Part shown: piece after piece, positions 9,875 to 19,074 of the stretch
Numbering within the stretch: position 1 is the first letter of the stretch
Layout of the letters: every line of letters starts with the position of its first letter
Assembly: GCA_002706765.1 (NCBI GenBank)
Contig: PAJV01000037.1
Span: 62,001 to 126,000 of the forward strand
Length of the DNA: 64,000 bases
Origin: Gimesia sp.
Lineage (GTDB): Bacteria; Planctomycetota; Planctomycetia; Planctomycetales; Planctomycetaceae
Direction: 5' to 3'
Position numbers and translations under genes: made by a program
Notes under the pieces: generated by a model
What the model saw: the letters and a program-made list of their open reading frames with translations, nothing else
The model's database searches: none
What the model was told of the DNA's origin: nothing

Positions 9875-9964
9875 ACAGGTGGCGGCAGTTTCGTCTAGCC
9901 CGTTCAGGGACAGAGATGGAGATGGACGGGGTTGCCTGCATGGAACTGCCGCCCCGCTGTTTTT
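9875..9964 (+). ncRNA. candidate structured RNA with nested stems and 3' U-run
   Basis: Directly visible base pairing: ACAG (9875-9878) with CTGT (9957-9960); GGCGGCAGTT (9881-9890) with AACTGCCGCC (9944-9953); and an inner CCCGTTCA with TGGACGGG (one G-U pair). The element ends in a run of five T. Another hairpin, GGGTATG/CATACCC, lies at 9791-9816. The nested stems inside a 575-nt gap between kdgK and a small zinc-ribbon gene look like a small RNA with an intrinsic terminator, or a long leader. I see no SRP, tmRNA, RNase P or known riboswitch consensus. Reading frames crossing it look non-coding. Confidence 0.4.
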
Positions 9965-10150
9965 CAGAGTACGATTTTTTACGGGGTTCCATCAGGTGTA
10001 CTGCTGTGTAAAAGAAAACTTTATTAACAGGAGGAGTTTGCCCGTAAAAATACTCTTTCGCTTCAGGTACACATATTCGCTTTGACTCAAAATTTAAACT
10101 GACGTAGAGTGCGGCATTGCCATTGTTCCCTTGAAGAGGAAATCGCCACT

Positions 10151-10345
10151 ATGCAGCATCACGAGATCGAAGTGTTCTGCCCGTCCTGTGATCATCAAAT
10201 CAAGCCTCAATTCGGAATCCATGAAGCAGGTCGAAAAACCTCACTGGATTTTCAATCCCGTCGTCTGGGATGCTCTATCGAATGCCCGTCCTGTGGCAAT
10301 GTCTTCATCCGCAAAATCTTGCAGGATGATAAAAAAGCCTCTTAA
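10151..10345 (+). CDS. small zinc-ribbon protein
   Basis: 64 residues from the ATG at 10151. Two CPSC pairs (FCPSCDHQI near residue 10 and ECPSCGNVF near residue 46) make a four-cysteine zinc ribbon separated by about 36 residues. A longer in-frame start at 10109 would add 14 residues of unlikely sequence; GAAGAGGAAA sits about 9 nt before the ATG chosen. Function unknown; zinc ribbons of this size often bind nucleic acid or a partner protein. It ends 25 nt before the convergent NuoN-like gene. Confidence 0.62.
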   Translation: MQHHEIEVFCPSCDHQIKPQFGIHEAGRKTSLDFQSRRLGCSIECPSCGNVFIRKILQDDKKAS

Positions 10346-10370
10346 GTTTCCTGATCTGATTCTTTGAGCT

Positions 10371-11543
10371 TCAAAATTTCAGAAGGTACTGCAGACTGAA
10401 TAGCAAAGCTCCCAGCACACACCCATAGCAGATCAGCGCCAGTCCCCGGTGAGGTCTCTGACGATAGCGTGCCAGTGGCTTTGCAAAACAGATCAGCAGA
10501 ATCAACTTGGCGCAGGTGAAAGCAACCAGCGTCGTAGAGACGATCAGTACAATGCTGAGCCCCAGGTAGCCTGCATGCACAATGGCCAAGGTCCCCTTTG
10601 AAGCCTCTTGATGAATTTCGAACAGGTAAACAACAACCTGCCAGTTCAGAAGAAAAGCCGCTGAACCGGGTATTCCCATCAGCAATGCGAGTAATATGAC
10701 AGCAGCACTTCCTGACAGCCTCTGATCAAAGATCAATCCCCGGAGTTGTTCCGGATAGAGGATCGCAGACCGACGTTGTCCGAGACTATCCAGAAAACAG
10801 GCTAAGCCGATCACCGCCACCCAGATAAATAACAGCGCGGGTGTATAGACCCGCATTGCCTGTTGAATGGATACTGTTTCTGCCGCTAAGGATTCATGTC
10901 TCCACTTCCAGCAGACAGCAGATAACAACGCCAGAAAAACGCCTGCACTTTGAATGACGATCAAGTACAGAATCCCCTTCCATTCCTTCTCAACCAGCAG
11001 GAGACCCGCCGCGACTGTCAGAACGATCAGCGAGAGAAAAAATAACAACTGTTCTACCGACGACAGATTGACTTCGATCACTTGGCTGACCACCAGAACC
11101 ATAATTAAAAGACCCACGGCAACGGGAATCAGAATAGCCATGACAGCCTGCAAATGAGTTACTTCCTTCAACGGCAGTCTGTTCGGAAAATGAACTGGCA
11201 GCAGGCCGGCTCGAAAAAGAGCACCGGAGACAATCAGTATCAATCCCAGCATTGCAGAGCGATCATTTGGTAACGATGCCAGTTCCTGCCCTGACGATTG
11301 CAGATTTTTTTGAATAACATTCAGATCTGTTGAGTCAGCGGCAGTCGACAACAACACCACACCTGTCAACAAAATTACCGTTAAAGGCAGAGTCGCTTTG
11401 AGCTGTTGCAGGCATACCACCTGTTTCTGCATTCCACGCAGTCCCCTGGTCAATAACATGAAATTCAGGTAGAGGACGAGCTCAAAACAGAAGACCAGGA
11501 AATAAAGATCGTTCGCCATGCGATATTTCGTTTCAGGAATCAT
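10371..11543 (-). CDS. NuoN/MrpD-like multi-spanning membrane protein
   Basis: 390 residues, nearly all hydrophobic, with roughly ten membrane helices. The helix carrying ELVLYLNFMLL, the GALFRAGLLPVHFPNRLPL segment and the MGIPGSAAFLLNW segment correspond to conserved parts of proton-pumping NADH dehydrogenase subunits N/L/M and Mrp antiporter subunits. The match is partial: the usual lysine-rich and HAPD-type motifs are weak. No other nuo genes are adjacent. It may be an orphan transporter module or a part of an alternative complex such as a DUF2309-partnered carbon transporter; I cannot tell which. Start codon uncertain (ATG at 11543 or 11519). Confidence 0.6.
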   Translation of the reverse strand: MIPETKYRMANDLYFLVFCFELVLYLNFMLLTRGLRGMQKQVVCLQQLKATLPLTVILLTGVVLLSTAADSTDLNVIQKNLQSSGQELASLPNDRSAMLGLILIVSGALFRAGLLPVHFPNRLPLKEVTHLQAVMAILIPVAVGLLIMVLVVSQVIEVNLSSVEQLLFFLSLIVLTVAAGLLLVEKEWKGILYLIVIQSAGVFLALLSAVCWKWRHESLAAETVSIQQAMRVYTPALLFIWVAVIGLACFLDSLGQRRSAILYPEQLRGLIFDQRLSGSAAVILLALLMGIPGSAAFLLNWQVVVYLFEIHQEASKGTLAIVHAGYLGLSIVLIVSTTLVAFTCAKLILLICFAKPLARYRQRPHRGLALICYGCVLGALLFSLQYLLKF

Positions 11544-11585
11544 GATTCGGATTAAACAGAACTCACTTCAAAATCGTGGCCCGGT

Positions 11586-12590
11586 TCAGGAAAGCTGAAT
11601 CAGTACCTTTCCGGATTTTCCAGTTCGTTCCGCTTCGATCACCGCTGCTACGACCTCTTCCAGCGGAAATACTTTGCCCACCTCAGTCGACAGGATACCA
11701 CTGCGAATGAAGCCGGTTAACTTTGAAACCAGCCTCAGCTTGGAGGGAAGCGACAGAGACTCCATATGACGGGCCAGCCAGAATCCTTCGAGAATCGCGC
11801 CACTCCGAATGAGATCACGAGACATAAAATCGAGCGGACTCCGATCCAGAGACCCATATACTATCATCCGGGCACGTTCGCCCAGAATTCGGATTATGCT
11901 CGAAGCCGTTTTTCCGCCTACCGCATCGATGGCATATTTCACCGTTTCGCTACCCAGATGTTTTCTGATCTGATCGACTAATATCCGCTCGTTGTCATGT
12001 TCTGAATTAAACACCACCACATGGTCAGCACCGGCTTTTTTCAACTGCTCTACCTGATCATGCCGCCTGACAATATTCAACGTCTGAAAGCCATAATGAT
12101 TCCCCAGACGCACCACCATTTTTCCGACCGCAGAAGCAGCCGCGGTCTGCAGCAGCCATTCTCCGCGTGGCACATCCAACAGAGATTTGACGAGGATATA
12201 AGCGGTGGCGGGATTGACGAAAAACGTTGCCGCTTCCTCCAGAGTGAGGCGGGACGAAACCGGTATTACATACTCACTGGGAACCACTACTTTTTCTGCC
12301 CAGTTACCCGTCCGTCGATTTAATACAACAACACGTTTGCCTTTGAATAGAGCGCCTCGTAATCCTCCACCACTGGCTTCAACTATACCCACGCCTTCAA
12401 AACCGGGAGTCGCAGGCAGCGATGGTCGCGAAGAATAACCGCCTCGAATATTCAGCAGATCAGAGGGATTAACAGGACTGGCCAGCATGCGCACCAGAAC
12501 CTCTCCCGCTTTGGCAACTGGTTCTGAAGCCTCACAGACCTTGAGAACGTCTGCCGGTTCTCCGAATTGCTCAAAGCGAATCATGCGCAT
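11586..12590 (-). CDS. MDR-family zinc-independent reductase (2-enoyl thioester reductase-like)
   Basis: 334-residue medium-chain dehydrogenase/reductase. ASPVNPSDLLNIRG and PATPGFEGVGIV are the N-terminal signatures of the ETR/MECR and quinone oxidoreductase branch. LLQTAAASAVGKMVVRLG replaces the usual glycine-rich AASSVG NADPH motif, and a VFPLEEVVAAV(I)EAERTGKSGKVLI C-terminus follows. The structural zinc cysteines of alcohol dehydrogenases are absent. It probably reduces an enoyl thioester or quinone with NADPH. It lies 42 nt upstream of, and in the same direction as, the NuoN-like gene. Confidence 0.8.
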   Translation of the reverse strand: MRMIRFEQFGEPADVLKVCEASEPVAKAGEVLVRMLASPVNPSDLLNIRGGYSSRPSLPATPGFEGVGIVEASGGGLRGALFKGKRVVVLNRRTGNWAEKVVVPSEYVIPVSSRLTLEEAATFFVNPATAYILVKSLLDVPRGEWLLQTAAASAVGKMVVRLGNHYGFQTLNIVRRHDQVEQLKKAGADHVVVFNSEHDNERILVDQIRKHLGSETVKYAIDAVGGKTASSIIRILGERARMIVYGSLDRSPLDFMSRDLIRSGAILEGFWLARHMESLSLPSKLRLVSKLTGFIRSGILSTEVGKVFPLEEVVAAVIEAERTGKSGKVLIQLS

Positions 12591-12884
12591 AGACTGAATC
12601 TTTCACTGTTCAGGGGCTCCACTGAATTGAGAGTTTAGCAGGTTGAACTCCGTTCCAGCAAGCAGACACCCGCTTCCAGATTCTGAAAAGCACGAACCCG
12701 AACGTGAAGCAGCCCTTGCCACCGTGCAGGCAACAAGGACTGTTTCCATCTTCAAAATGGATTCTGCTTTGGCTTCAGTAACACTCTTTCATTTGACCGT
12801 ACTTTGTCTGTTTCCCTGTCTCGAATCATCGGAAATAGATTCGAGCTCAGGAATCAAAGGCTGCCCGGCAAAACAGGTTACAGA

Positions 12885-13550
12885 TCAGTTCTGGGTACGA
12901 GGAGTGAAGTTGGATGCTCCTGAAGCAGTCTGAGTCGGACGTGCCGGTGACTGCTGCGCAGTACCTTGAGGTTCTGGAGTCGTAGCACGCTTCCAGTTGT
13001 CAGTCGACCAGTGAGGATAGTACTGCACCACACTGCTGCCCAGGTCACTCAGGATTTCATGAAACTTTTTCGTAGTAATCCGCTGGTTAGGGATGACGCG
13101 CTGCAATACAAACCGGCGGTTGCTGGAAATGTAAGCGAAAAACTTACCATTGCCCATCTGATCATTGTCAGACAGCAGGCGTAACATTGCAGTCCGGGGA
13201 ACATCGGCGGCACTGCGGGGCAGGGGATCCAGCCACGCCATTACCCACACCCATTCGCCATTCTCACTCAGAACGGCAGACATGGAAAGTTCCCACTCTT
13301 CTTTGCTCTGATTGGCTTTAAACTGAAAGTCGTACCGCTTTTTCGTTTTAGTTGCAGTTAAACCCATCGCTTTCAACAGGTTTCCCAACTGCTCTTCTGA
13401 AAGTTGACCCGGCAGTTCCGGATTGGGGGTCACTGCCGGACTTGTGGTAGCGGGTTGTTGTGCATTGGCACCAGTACCCAGGACAGCCATTGCTGATAAT
13501 ACGGCTAACAGACAACCTACAACGATCCATCCGCGAAATGTGATTTTCAT
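12885..13550 (-). CDS. secreted protein with a YbjN-like fold candidate
   Basis: 221 residues. Residues 1-30 are a signal peptide (WIVVGCLLAVLSAMAVLG, cleavage near NAQQP), followed by a Pro/Thr linker. The centre (about 50-185) has the pattern of YbjN/type III chaperone-like alpha-beta proteins: a helical start (LSEEQLGNLLKAMG), a strand-rich middle, and QRVIPNQRITTKKFHEIL. The C-terminal tail is low-complexity (Gln/Pro/Thr). The fold assignment is tentative. A 285-nt stretch downstream (12600-12884) holds no gene I can support. Confidence 0.65.
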   Translation of the reverse strand: MKITFRGWIVVGCLLAVLSAMAVLGTGANAQQPATTSPAVTPNPELPGQLSEEQLGNLLKAMGLTATKTKKRYDFQFKANQSKEEWELSMSAVLSENGEWVWVMAWLDPLPRSAADVPRTAMLRLLSDNDQMGNGKFFAYISSNRRFVLQRVIPNQRITTKKFHEILSDLGSSVVQYYPHWSTDNWKRATTPEPQGTAQQSPARPTQTASGASNFTPRTQN

Positions 13551-13731
13551 TTTGAAGACACTCCTTTGTCACTTCGTTTCTCATGTATTGACATTTGTCG
13601 ATTTTTTTTCTGCCCTCATTCCCTGATTGAGCAGACCGGCTGGTGTGCAGTCCCGCAACCAGCGCGTTTATGAATCTGTATGTCGATTTGTCTGAATCAC
13701 CGTTTCCACCGGCAGTTTCTGCCGACTTGAG

Positions 13732-14343
13732 TTAAGATAGTTCAAATAACCCTTTCAGGCAGATCTGAGACCAGGTTTCGAACTGATCTAACTCTTGTAA
13801 CAGTTTTTCCGGTGAGTCAAACCCTGTCTCTATGATCGACTCTTCACGGGGTAGAACTTTGGGCAACTCCAGGTCAAATATGTGAACTATTCCCAAGTGG
13901 ACCTTTCCTACCTCGGTTTCGTCGTCATTTATCAGCCCGACACAGGTTTCTGTATAGTTCGTATCCATCGCAACTTCTTCCTGGATTTCGCGCTGCATCC
14001 CTTCGCGATACGTCGAACCTTCCTTCGCATCATCCTCCAGGGAAATATGTCCGCCAATTCCGATGGAACGTTTGCTGTGCAATCGCTGCTCGCCCCCTTT
14101 TGTGCCCCGAGTATAGTAGAAAATCTTTCCCTCATGGCGGAAAATACAATACGGGATCAGCTGTTTGAAGCTGGGGTCTTCCTCCACCGTATCGCGAGGA
14201 CGGAAACTGATGTAGTTCGGATCAAACAGCGTTTTCAGATAGGGTGATACCTGATCGTTAAACCCTTGAAAGTAGCCCACTTCGTGAAATAGAAGTGTTG
14301 GCACAACCATAACATGTTCCACTTGCTGCTCCGTATCTGACAT
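13732..14343 (-). CDS. Nudix-domain hydrolase
   Basis: 203 residues. The core GGHISLEDD followed by [13 protein letters not shown] fits the Nudix box (GX5EX7REUXEEXGU) with a conservative replacement at the last Gly; the REIQEEV glutamates bind the metal. An unusually long N-terminal part (about 80 residues, including [20 protein letters not shown]) precedes the box and is not typical of MutT. Substrate unknown: a nucleoside diphosphate derivative. Same strand as the trpC gene, whose start lies on the far side; 47 nt separate this start from the trpC stop. Confidence 0.8.
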   Translation of the reverse strand: MSDTEQQVEHVMVVPTLLFHEVGYFQGFNDQVSPYLKTLFDPNYISFRPRDTVEEDPSFKQLIPYCIFRHEGKIFYYTRGTKGGEQRLHSKRSIGIGGHISLEDDAKEGSTYREGMQREIQEEVAMDTNYTETCVGLINDDETEVGKVHLGIVHIFDLELPKVLPREESIIETGFDSPEKLLQELDQFETWSQICLKGLFELS

Positions 14344-14390
14344 CGCTGATCCTTCTCTGCTCTGTTGACAGGTTGATAGATTAATTAAAA

Positions 14391-15191
14391 TTACCGGGTT
14401 GGCTGAGACGAACGCCCCAGCAGTTCCCGTGCTTTTTCTCCAATATCCGACGAACGCATCAGGGTCTCACCCACCAGGATCCCACGGACCCCCGATTCCT
14501 GCAGTTTCAATACATCGCTCCGATTCCGGATACCACTCTCACTGATCAGCAGGCAATCCGCGGGCACCCGTGCTCCCAGTTGAATGGAATGCTCCAGACT
14601 GGTGACAAACGTCTTCAGGTTTCGATTATTAATTCCCAGCAGGGGAGGAGACAGCTTCAGTACGCGGTCCAGATTGTCCGGCTCATAGATTTCTACCAGA
14701 GCCGACATTCCCAGCTCCAGTACATAACCATAGAGATCTTCCAGCTGCCCGTCATCCAGGCATTCAGCGATCAGCAGGACACAGTCTGCGCCTGCGACTC
14801 TCGCTTCTAAAATCTGGTAACGATCGATTATGAAATCTTTTCGCAGAACCGGAATTTCCACATTCTGGCGTACGGCTTTCAGAAAATCGAGGTGCCCCTG
14901 AAAATACTGTTCGTCCGTCAGCACACTCAGGCAGGCGGCTCCTGCAGATTCATAGATCCTGGCAATTTCCACCGGATGGAAATCTTCCCGGATCACACCC
15001 GCAGAAGGAGATGCTTTTTTCACTTCTGCGATCATCGCCAGCGGGCCATGCGACTGCATTGATGCCACAAAGTCCCGCACAGGAGCAGCATCCGTTAAAC
15101 CCTCTGCCAGCTGTTCGACGGGAACTCTCGATTTCGCCTCACTGACTTCTATCAGTTTGCTGGCCACAATTTCTTCAAGAATATTACTCAC
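14391..15191 (-). CDS. trpC: indole-3-glycerol phosphate synthase
   Basis: Closes the indole ring in tryptophan synthesis. The TIM barrel shows [17 protein letters not shown] (the Lys and phosphate-binding SPS motif), [37 protein letters not shown] and [14 protein letters not shown], all family signatures. I chose the GTG at 15191, giving [12 protein letters not shown], the usual start of TrpC, for 266 residues. An upstream GTG at 15242 would add 17 residues. No other trp genes are adjacent, as is common in planctomycetes, where trp genes are scattered. Confidence 0.92.
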   Translation of the reverse strand: MSNILEEIVASKLIEVSEAKSRVPVEQLAEGLTDAAPVRDFVASMQSHGPLAMIAEVKKASPSAGVIREDFHPVEIARIYESAGAACLSVLTDEQYFQGHLDFLKAVRQNVEIPVLRKDFIIDRYQILEARVAGADCVLLIAECLDDGQLEDLYGYVLELGMSALVEIYEPDNLDRVLKLSPPLLGINNRNLKTFVTSLEHSIQLGARVPADCLLISESGIRNRSDVLKLQESGVRGILVGETLMRSSDIGEKARELLGRSSQPTR

Positions 15192-15320
15192 GACTTCTCG
15201 CACACACCTGAATCTGGAATAAAAAGGGAAAACTGCTTCCACGTAGCATAACTTCCAGCGACACGAAGTACCACAGAGTCAGCAAATCCTGCAGCAATTC
15301 GCTTGTAATTCCGGTTTCAG

Positions 15321-16196
15321 ATGACGACGATGGCACATTCCAGCTGTTTTTCAATACTCCCTTCAACAGGAGCCCCTTGGGTGATCCCTTCGGCGCTGCA
15401 GCTATTACTGTTACTGCTGACTCTACTGAGCATTCGCTACTGGCTGCAACTGCTGACAACCAGGCAGCTGACGTCCGTGTTCCCGCTCAATCCCCATCGA
15501 TACCAGTTGGAATTCTCGTTTCCCGTGCTCCTGGCGATGCTCTGGATCGCCATCCAGTTTGCCAGTTCTCTGGAGCGGGAATGGGGCGAATGGCATCAGA
15601 CACTGGCCCCTTCACAACCAGTCACCGTCGAGCAGATCATGCAGTCCTCACTGATCACCTTCTGCTTCGGGACGATCCTGATCCTCATGCTGGCACTCGC
15701 ACACTTCGATGCGATACAGAAACTGGGCTTTCGCCTGAATGAGATTCGTCAGCAACTCCGCGATGGCGCCGTCGGATTCCTGCTGGCTCTGCTGCCCGTG
15801 ACGGCTCTGCTCTTGCTGACATATCCGTTCCGATCAGAAGAGAGCCTGCATCCCTTTTTTCTGCTGTTGAAAGCGGAACCACACTTTTCCACGATCAGCT
15901 GGATCTTTATCTCCGCCGTCTTCGTTGCACCACTCTTTGAGGAGCTGATTTATCGCGTCCTCTTCCAGGGCTGGCTGGAGCGTCTTCTGCCTCCGTACGC
16001 TGCCATTCTGGTCAGCTCACTGGTTTTCAGCATCGTCCATGGATTTCCCGATTGTATTCCCCTCTTCCCACTGGCGCTGATACTGGGCACCCTCTTCTAT
16101 TATCGGCGCAGCTACTTCTCTATTGTCCTGACACATGCCCTGTTTAATGCCGTGAATCTCGCCCACGCCCTGGCAAATCAACAGAACTCTGCTTGA
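15321..16196 (+). CDS. CPBP-family intramembrane glutamic protease
   Basis: 291 residues with about seven or eight membrane helices. The CPBP/Rce1 signatures are all present: EELIYRVLFQGWLERL (motif 1, EExxxR), FSIVHGFPDCIPLF (motif 2, His) and VLTHALFNAVNL (motif 3, HxxxN). Such proteins cleave within the membrane or process peptides; the substrate here is unknown. The start may be the ATG at 15321 or 15330. It is divergent from trpC across about 130 nt. Confidence 0.88.
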   Translation: MTTMAHSSCFSILPSTGAPWVIPSALQLLLLLLTLLSIRYWLQLLTTRQLTSVFPLNPHRYQLEFSFPVLLAMLWIAIQFASSLEREWGEWHQTLAPSQPVTVEQIMQSSLITFCFGTILILMLALAHFDAIQKLGFRLNEIRQQLRDGAVGFLLALLPVTALLLLTYPFRSEESLHPFFLLLKAEPHFSTISWIFISAVFVAPLFEELIYRVLFQGWLERLLPPYAAILVSSLVFSIVHGFPDCIPLFPLALILGTLFYYRRSYFSIVLTHALFNAVNLAHALANQQNSA

Positions 16197-16371
16197 GAAA
16201 ACCCAGGCAGCTCCATATCCATGCGCCCACCGGTTCCAATTGGGGTTCTACCACTTTTAAAAATCCTGTATTATTCCCGCCTCTCTCAAATCATCCTCTC
16301 CAATAACGTCTCAGCTGGTGTTTCAAGTCGCACCTGACTCTCACACTTCCCATCCCATCAGAACTCGACCC

Positions 16372-16387
16372 TTCGGAGACCTCCGAA
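16372..16387 (+). promoter_or_regulatory. perfect palindrome enclosing the ribosome binding site of the DUF900 gene
   Basis: TTCGGAG-AC-CTCCGAA sits immediately before the ATG at 16388. The GGAG ribosome binding site is inside it, so a 6-bp RNA stem with a GACC loop could hide it. The pairing is seen directly; a regulatory effect is inference. Confidence 0.4.
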
Positions 16388-17596
16388 ATGAATGCCACCC
16401 CCATTCGCCATTGGGTACTACTCTCACTCTGCGCCTGTATCTGTTTCTCCTGCCAGACAATGAGATCCAAAATGGATCTGATCTACACCGGAAAAGTAAC
16501 CGGCGCATTGTCTCAGCAGCTGGTAGAATCATACGCCGATTCTCTCAAAGACCCTGTCGCGGCAAATCATTCCGAGGAAGGTGACGACTGGAAAATCCTC
16601 TACGCCACCAACCGCCTGCAGCAGAAGAGCCCCTCAGGTGATACCGGCTATGCGAATGAGTTTGGCTCGGAAGTAGCCTATGGGTCCAGCCAGGTGCGTA
16701 TCTCCCACAAAAATCACAGCGACCTGAAATCAAAAGTCATCCAGACAATCTGGCAGGGTTCACCCGACCCGGAAGGCCAGGTCGAAATCAGTTCCTTAAC
16801 GCCAGCTGCAGAAGAACCTTTCTTTGCAGACCTGAATCTGCTGCTGGAGCGTGCACCGCAAAAAGATGTACTGGTCTTCGTTCATGGCTTCAATGTGAAT
16901 TTTCCCAGCGCCGTGATCCGGGCTGCGCAGATCGCCAACGAACTCCCCTTCAATGGAGCAGTGGTCTGCTATAGCTGGCCTTCCCAGGGAGGGGTTGAGA
17001 AATATCTGCTCGATGGTCAGGTCGCCAGTTCCAGTGTCGAACCGATGGCTCATTTTCTGGAAACGCTCGTGAACTCCGTTCCGCCAGGAACGAAAATCAA
17101 CATCATGGTTCACAGCATGGGTAACCGAATTGTCATGCGCGCCCTCAACCGACTGCCACAACACTTTGAGAAAACGAAACCGTTTCAGAATATCGTTCTG
17201 GCAGCTCCGGATGTAGGCGTCTCTGAATTTAAAACCCTGGCACCGTCTATTATCGCGCAGGCCCACCGCGTCACTCTCTACTCCGGGTCTGGAGATGTAG
17301 CCCTCGTCGCATCGAAAGCAGTCAACCAGGAACGTCGCGCCGGCGATTCCCGGGAACCACTGATCCTGGAAGGCATCGAAACCATTGATGTCTCAGCCGT
17401 CGATACCAGCTTCATGAGCCATTCCTATTATGGCAGTAACCGGGCCGTCCTCAGCGATCTGTTCGCCCTCATTAAACAGAACAGTCCCGCTTCCGAAAGA
17501 AACTGGCTCCTGCACAAAGACTTTGCCGGAAAGAACTACTGGGCTTTTGATAAAGAGCCACTCGAAATCAAAAAAGTCAGGGCAACCAGTCTCTGA
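16388..17596 (+). CDS. DUF900-type alpha/beta hydrolase lipoprotein
   Basis: 402 residues. The N-terminus ends in LCACICFSC, a lipobox-like signal, so the protein is probably membrane-anchored. VFVHGFNVNF begins the alpha/beta hydrolase core, VVCYSWPSQGG follows, and IMVHSMGNRIVMRAL holds the nucleophile Ser in a HSMG elbow, all as in COG4782/DUF900. WKILYATNR near residue 70 is also typical. The substrate is not known. The neighbouring methyltransferase follows in the same direction after 91 nt. Confidence 0.83.
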   Translation: MNATPIRHWVLLSLCACICFSCQTMRSKMDLIYTGKVTGALSQQLVESYADSLKDPVAANHSEEGDDWKILYATNRLQQKSPSGDTGYANEFGSEVAYGSSQVRISHKNHSDLKSKVIQTIWQGSPDPEGQVEISSLTPAAEEPFFADLNLLLERAPQKDVLVFVHGFNVNFPSAVIRAAQIANELPFNGAVVCYSWPSQGGVEKYLLDGQVASSSVEPMAHFLETLVNSVPPGTKINIMVHSMGNRIVMRALNRLPQHFEKTKPFQNIVLAAPDVGVSEFKTLAPSIIAQAHRVTLYSGSGDVALVASKAVNQERRAGDSREPLILEGIETIDVSAVDTSFMSHSYYGSNRAVLSDLFALIKQNSPASERNWLLHKDFAGKNYWAFDKEPLEIKKVRATSL

Positions 17597-17687
17597 TGGA
17601 GATATCTCACTATATATAATGTCTGACGGGAGCAGCCTCTCTCTCTGAACTGACCGCGAACGATCACCCCCACCAGGATCCCCTGCG

Positions 17688-18449
17688 ATGAAAAACTCGA
17701 CATCCCGTTTCTCAGATCGCGTCGACAACTATATTAAATATCGCCCCGGATACCCGCTGGAAGTTCTGGAACACCTGAAAACCAACTGCGGTTTGACGGC
17801 TGACTCCCTGATCGCCGACATTGGTTCGGGAACCGGAATCTCCAGCAGACTGTTCCTCGATCATCACAATACCGTGTATGGCGTTGAACCCAATCAGGAA
17901 ATGCGACACGCTGCCGAAAAACTCCTGCAGGAATACACCCATTTTCACAGCATCGACGCGACCGCGGAAAAGACGCATCTCCCTGCCGACTCTTTTGATT
18001 TCATCATCGCCGGTCAGGCATTTCACTGGTTTAGCCAAGAACTCGCCAGGCAGGAATTCCAAAGGATCATCCACCCCAACGGCTGGGTTGTTCTGATCTG
18101 GAATGAACGACAGACGGACACCACACCCTTTCTGATCGATTACGAACAACTACTCCTTGAGTTCGCAACCGATTACAAACAGGTGAATCATACGAATCTC
18201 TCCCGCGAAGATTTTGCCCGGTTCTTTCATCCCCATCAACTTCATACCGCCACACTCCCCAGCCAGCAATCCTTCGATCTGGAGTCTCTTACCGGGCGGC
18301 TGCTCTCTTCTTCCTATGCTCCCAATATCGGACAGACCGGATACAGGGAAATTCTCGAGCGTCTCCAAGAGATTTTTCACCAGCATCAGGTGAATGGCGC
18401 AGTCGATTTTAAATACGACACCAACCTCTATTATGGACATATCAGGTAG
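17688..18449 (+). CDS. class I SAM-dependent methyltransferase
   Basis: 253 residues. Motif I is IADIGSGTGISSRLFL (residues 43-58), followed by VYGVEPNQEM (acidic residue binding the SAM ribose), SIDATAEKTHLP and FDFIIAGQAFHWFS (motif IV region). The domain is of the Methyltransf_11 type found in small-molecule methyltransferases. The target is unknown. The ATG follows a weak CAGGATCCCCTGCG leader. No partner gene points to a pathway. Confidence 0.83.
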   Translation: MKNSTSRFSDRVDNYIKYRPGYPLEVLEHLKTNCGLTADSLIADIGSGTGISSRLFLDHHNTVYGVEPNQEMRHAAEKLLQEYTHFHSIDATAEKTHLPADSFDFIIAGQAFHWFSQELARQEFQRIIHPNGWVVLIWNERQTDTTPFLIDYEQLLLEFATDYKQVNHTNLSREDFARFFHPHQLHTATLPSQQSFDLESLTGRLLSSSYAPNIGQTGYREILERLQEIFHQHQVNGAVDFKYDTNLYYGHIR

Positions 18450-18920
18450 CTGGTAAATCCGCGAAGAGTGAGAGAAGAGAAAATAGAACCGAGATGTGTG
18501 AGCACACCACGGGGCGCATAAAGAAAGCCCTTAAGAAGGCGGCGAATTGTGGACGGATAAAGCGTAGTTTATTTCACTTCACAGAAACTGATGAGCGTGC
18601 TGGGTCAGAACTCGCAAATCAGGGGGACCTTCTGGATAATGTTCCGTCCAGACCAGATTCCTTCTTAAGGGCCAGGCTGGGTTCAGAAAGCTGAGCAAAA
18701 TCAGAGACTCTGTTAGTGAGTCAGAAACTCCGTTTACTGATTCCTCTCAACTCTCTGCCTGATACTACATGCATTGATCGTGCCAACTCCAGCATATTTT
18801 GTTCTGGACGAATATTATTTTTGCTTTTTGCTCAATAATCAGATTATATTGCCTATTTTAAGGTGTTTTCGTTAACTTCTGACTGATTTTATACAATTGT
18901 ACCTGTCTTCACTCTGCCGA
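18450..18920. other. gene-free stretch
   Basis: I see no convincing gene here. A 66-codon frame at 18494 lacks protein-like composition. The sequence becomes AT-rich toward 18880, as expected near a promoter for the large regulator gene. Confidence 0.5.
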
Positions 18921-18922
18921 TT

Positions 18923-19020
18923 TCGACACTGACACTTGAATTTTCGGCGCCGAAATGTTCTATTGTTGAAGTCGACACCTCATCGGCGCCACTTTTCGGC
19001 GCTAATAAAACGTTCGACAC
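18923..19020. promoter_or_regulatory. array of TCGACAC and TCGGCGCC elements upstream of the sigma-54 activator
   Basis: TCGACAC occurs at 18923, 18972 and 19014. A 14-bp perfect palindrome TTTCGGCGCCGAAA lies at 18942-18955, with partial copies TCGGCGCC (18983-18990) and TTTTCGGCGC (18993-19002). Three repeats of two motifs within 100 bp, ending 54 bp before the next ATG, look like an operator array, perhaps for autoregulation by the Fis domain encoded downstream. No clear sigma-54 promoter (GG-N10-GC) was found. Confidence 0.5.
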
Positions 19021-19074
19021 ATCAATGTTGATTGATTTCCAACCACGCAGAAGAGGCCCGGGGGGGCGTGAATC

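Noticed and set aside
9795-10085. 96-residue frame in the kdgK-zinc ribbon gap
   Set aside because: It runs across a strong nested hairpin and has no protein-like pattern or ribosome binding site.
12643-12933. 96-residue frame before the secreted protein gene
   Set aside because: No ribosome binding site, overlaps the 3' end of the convergent gene, random-looking sequence.
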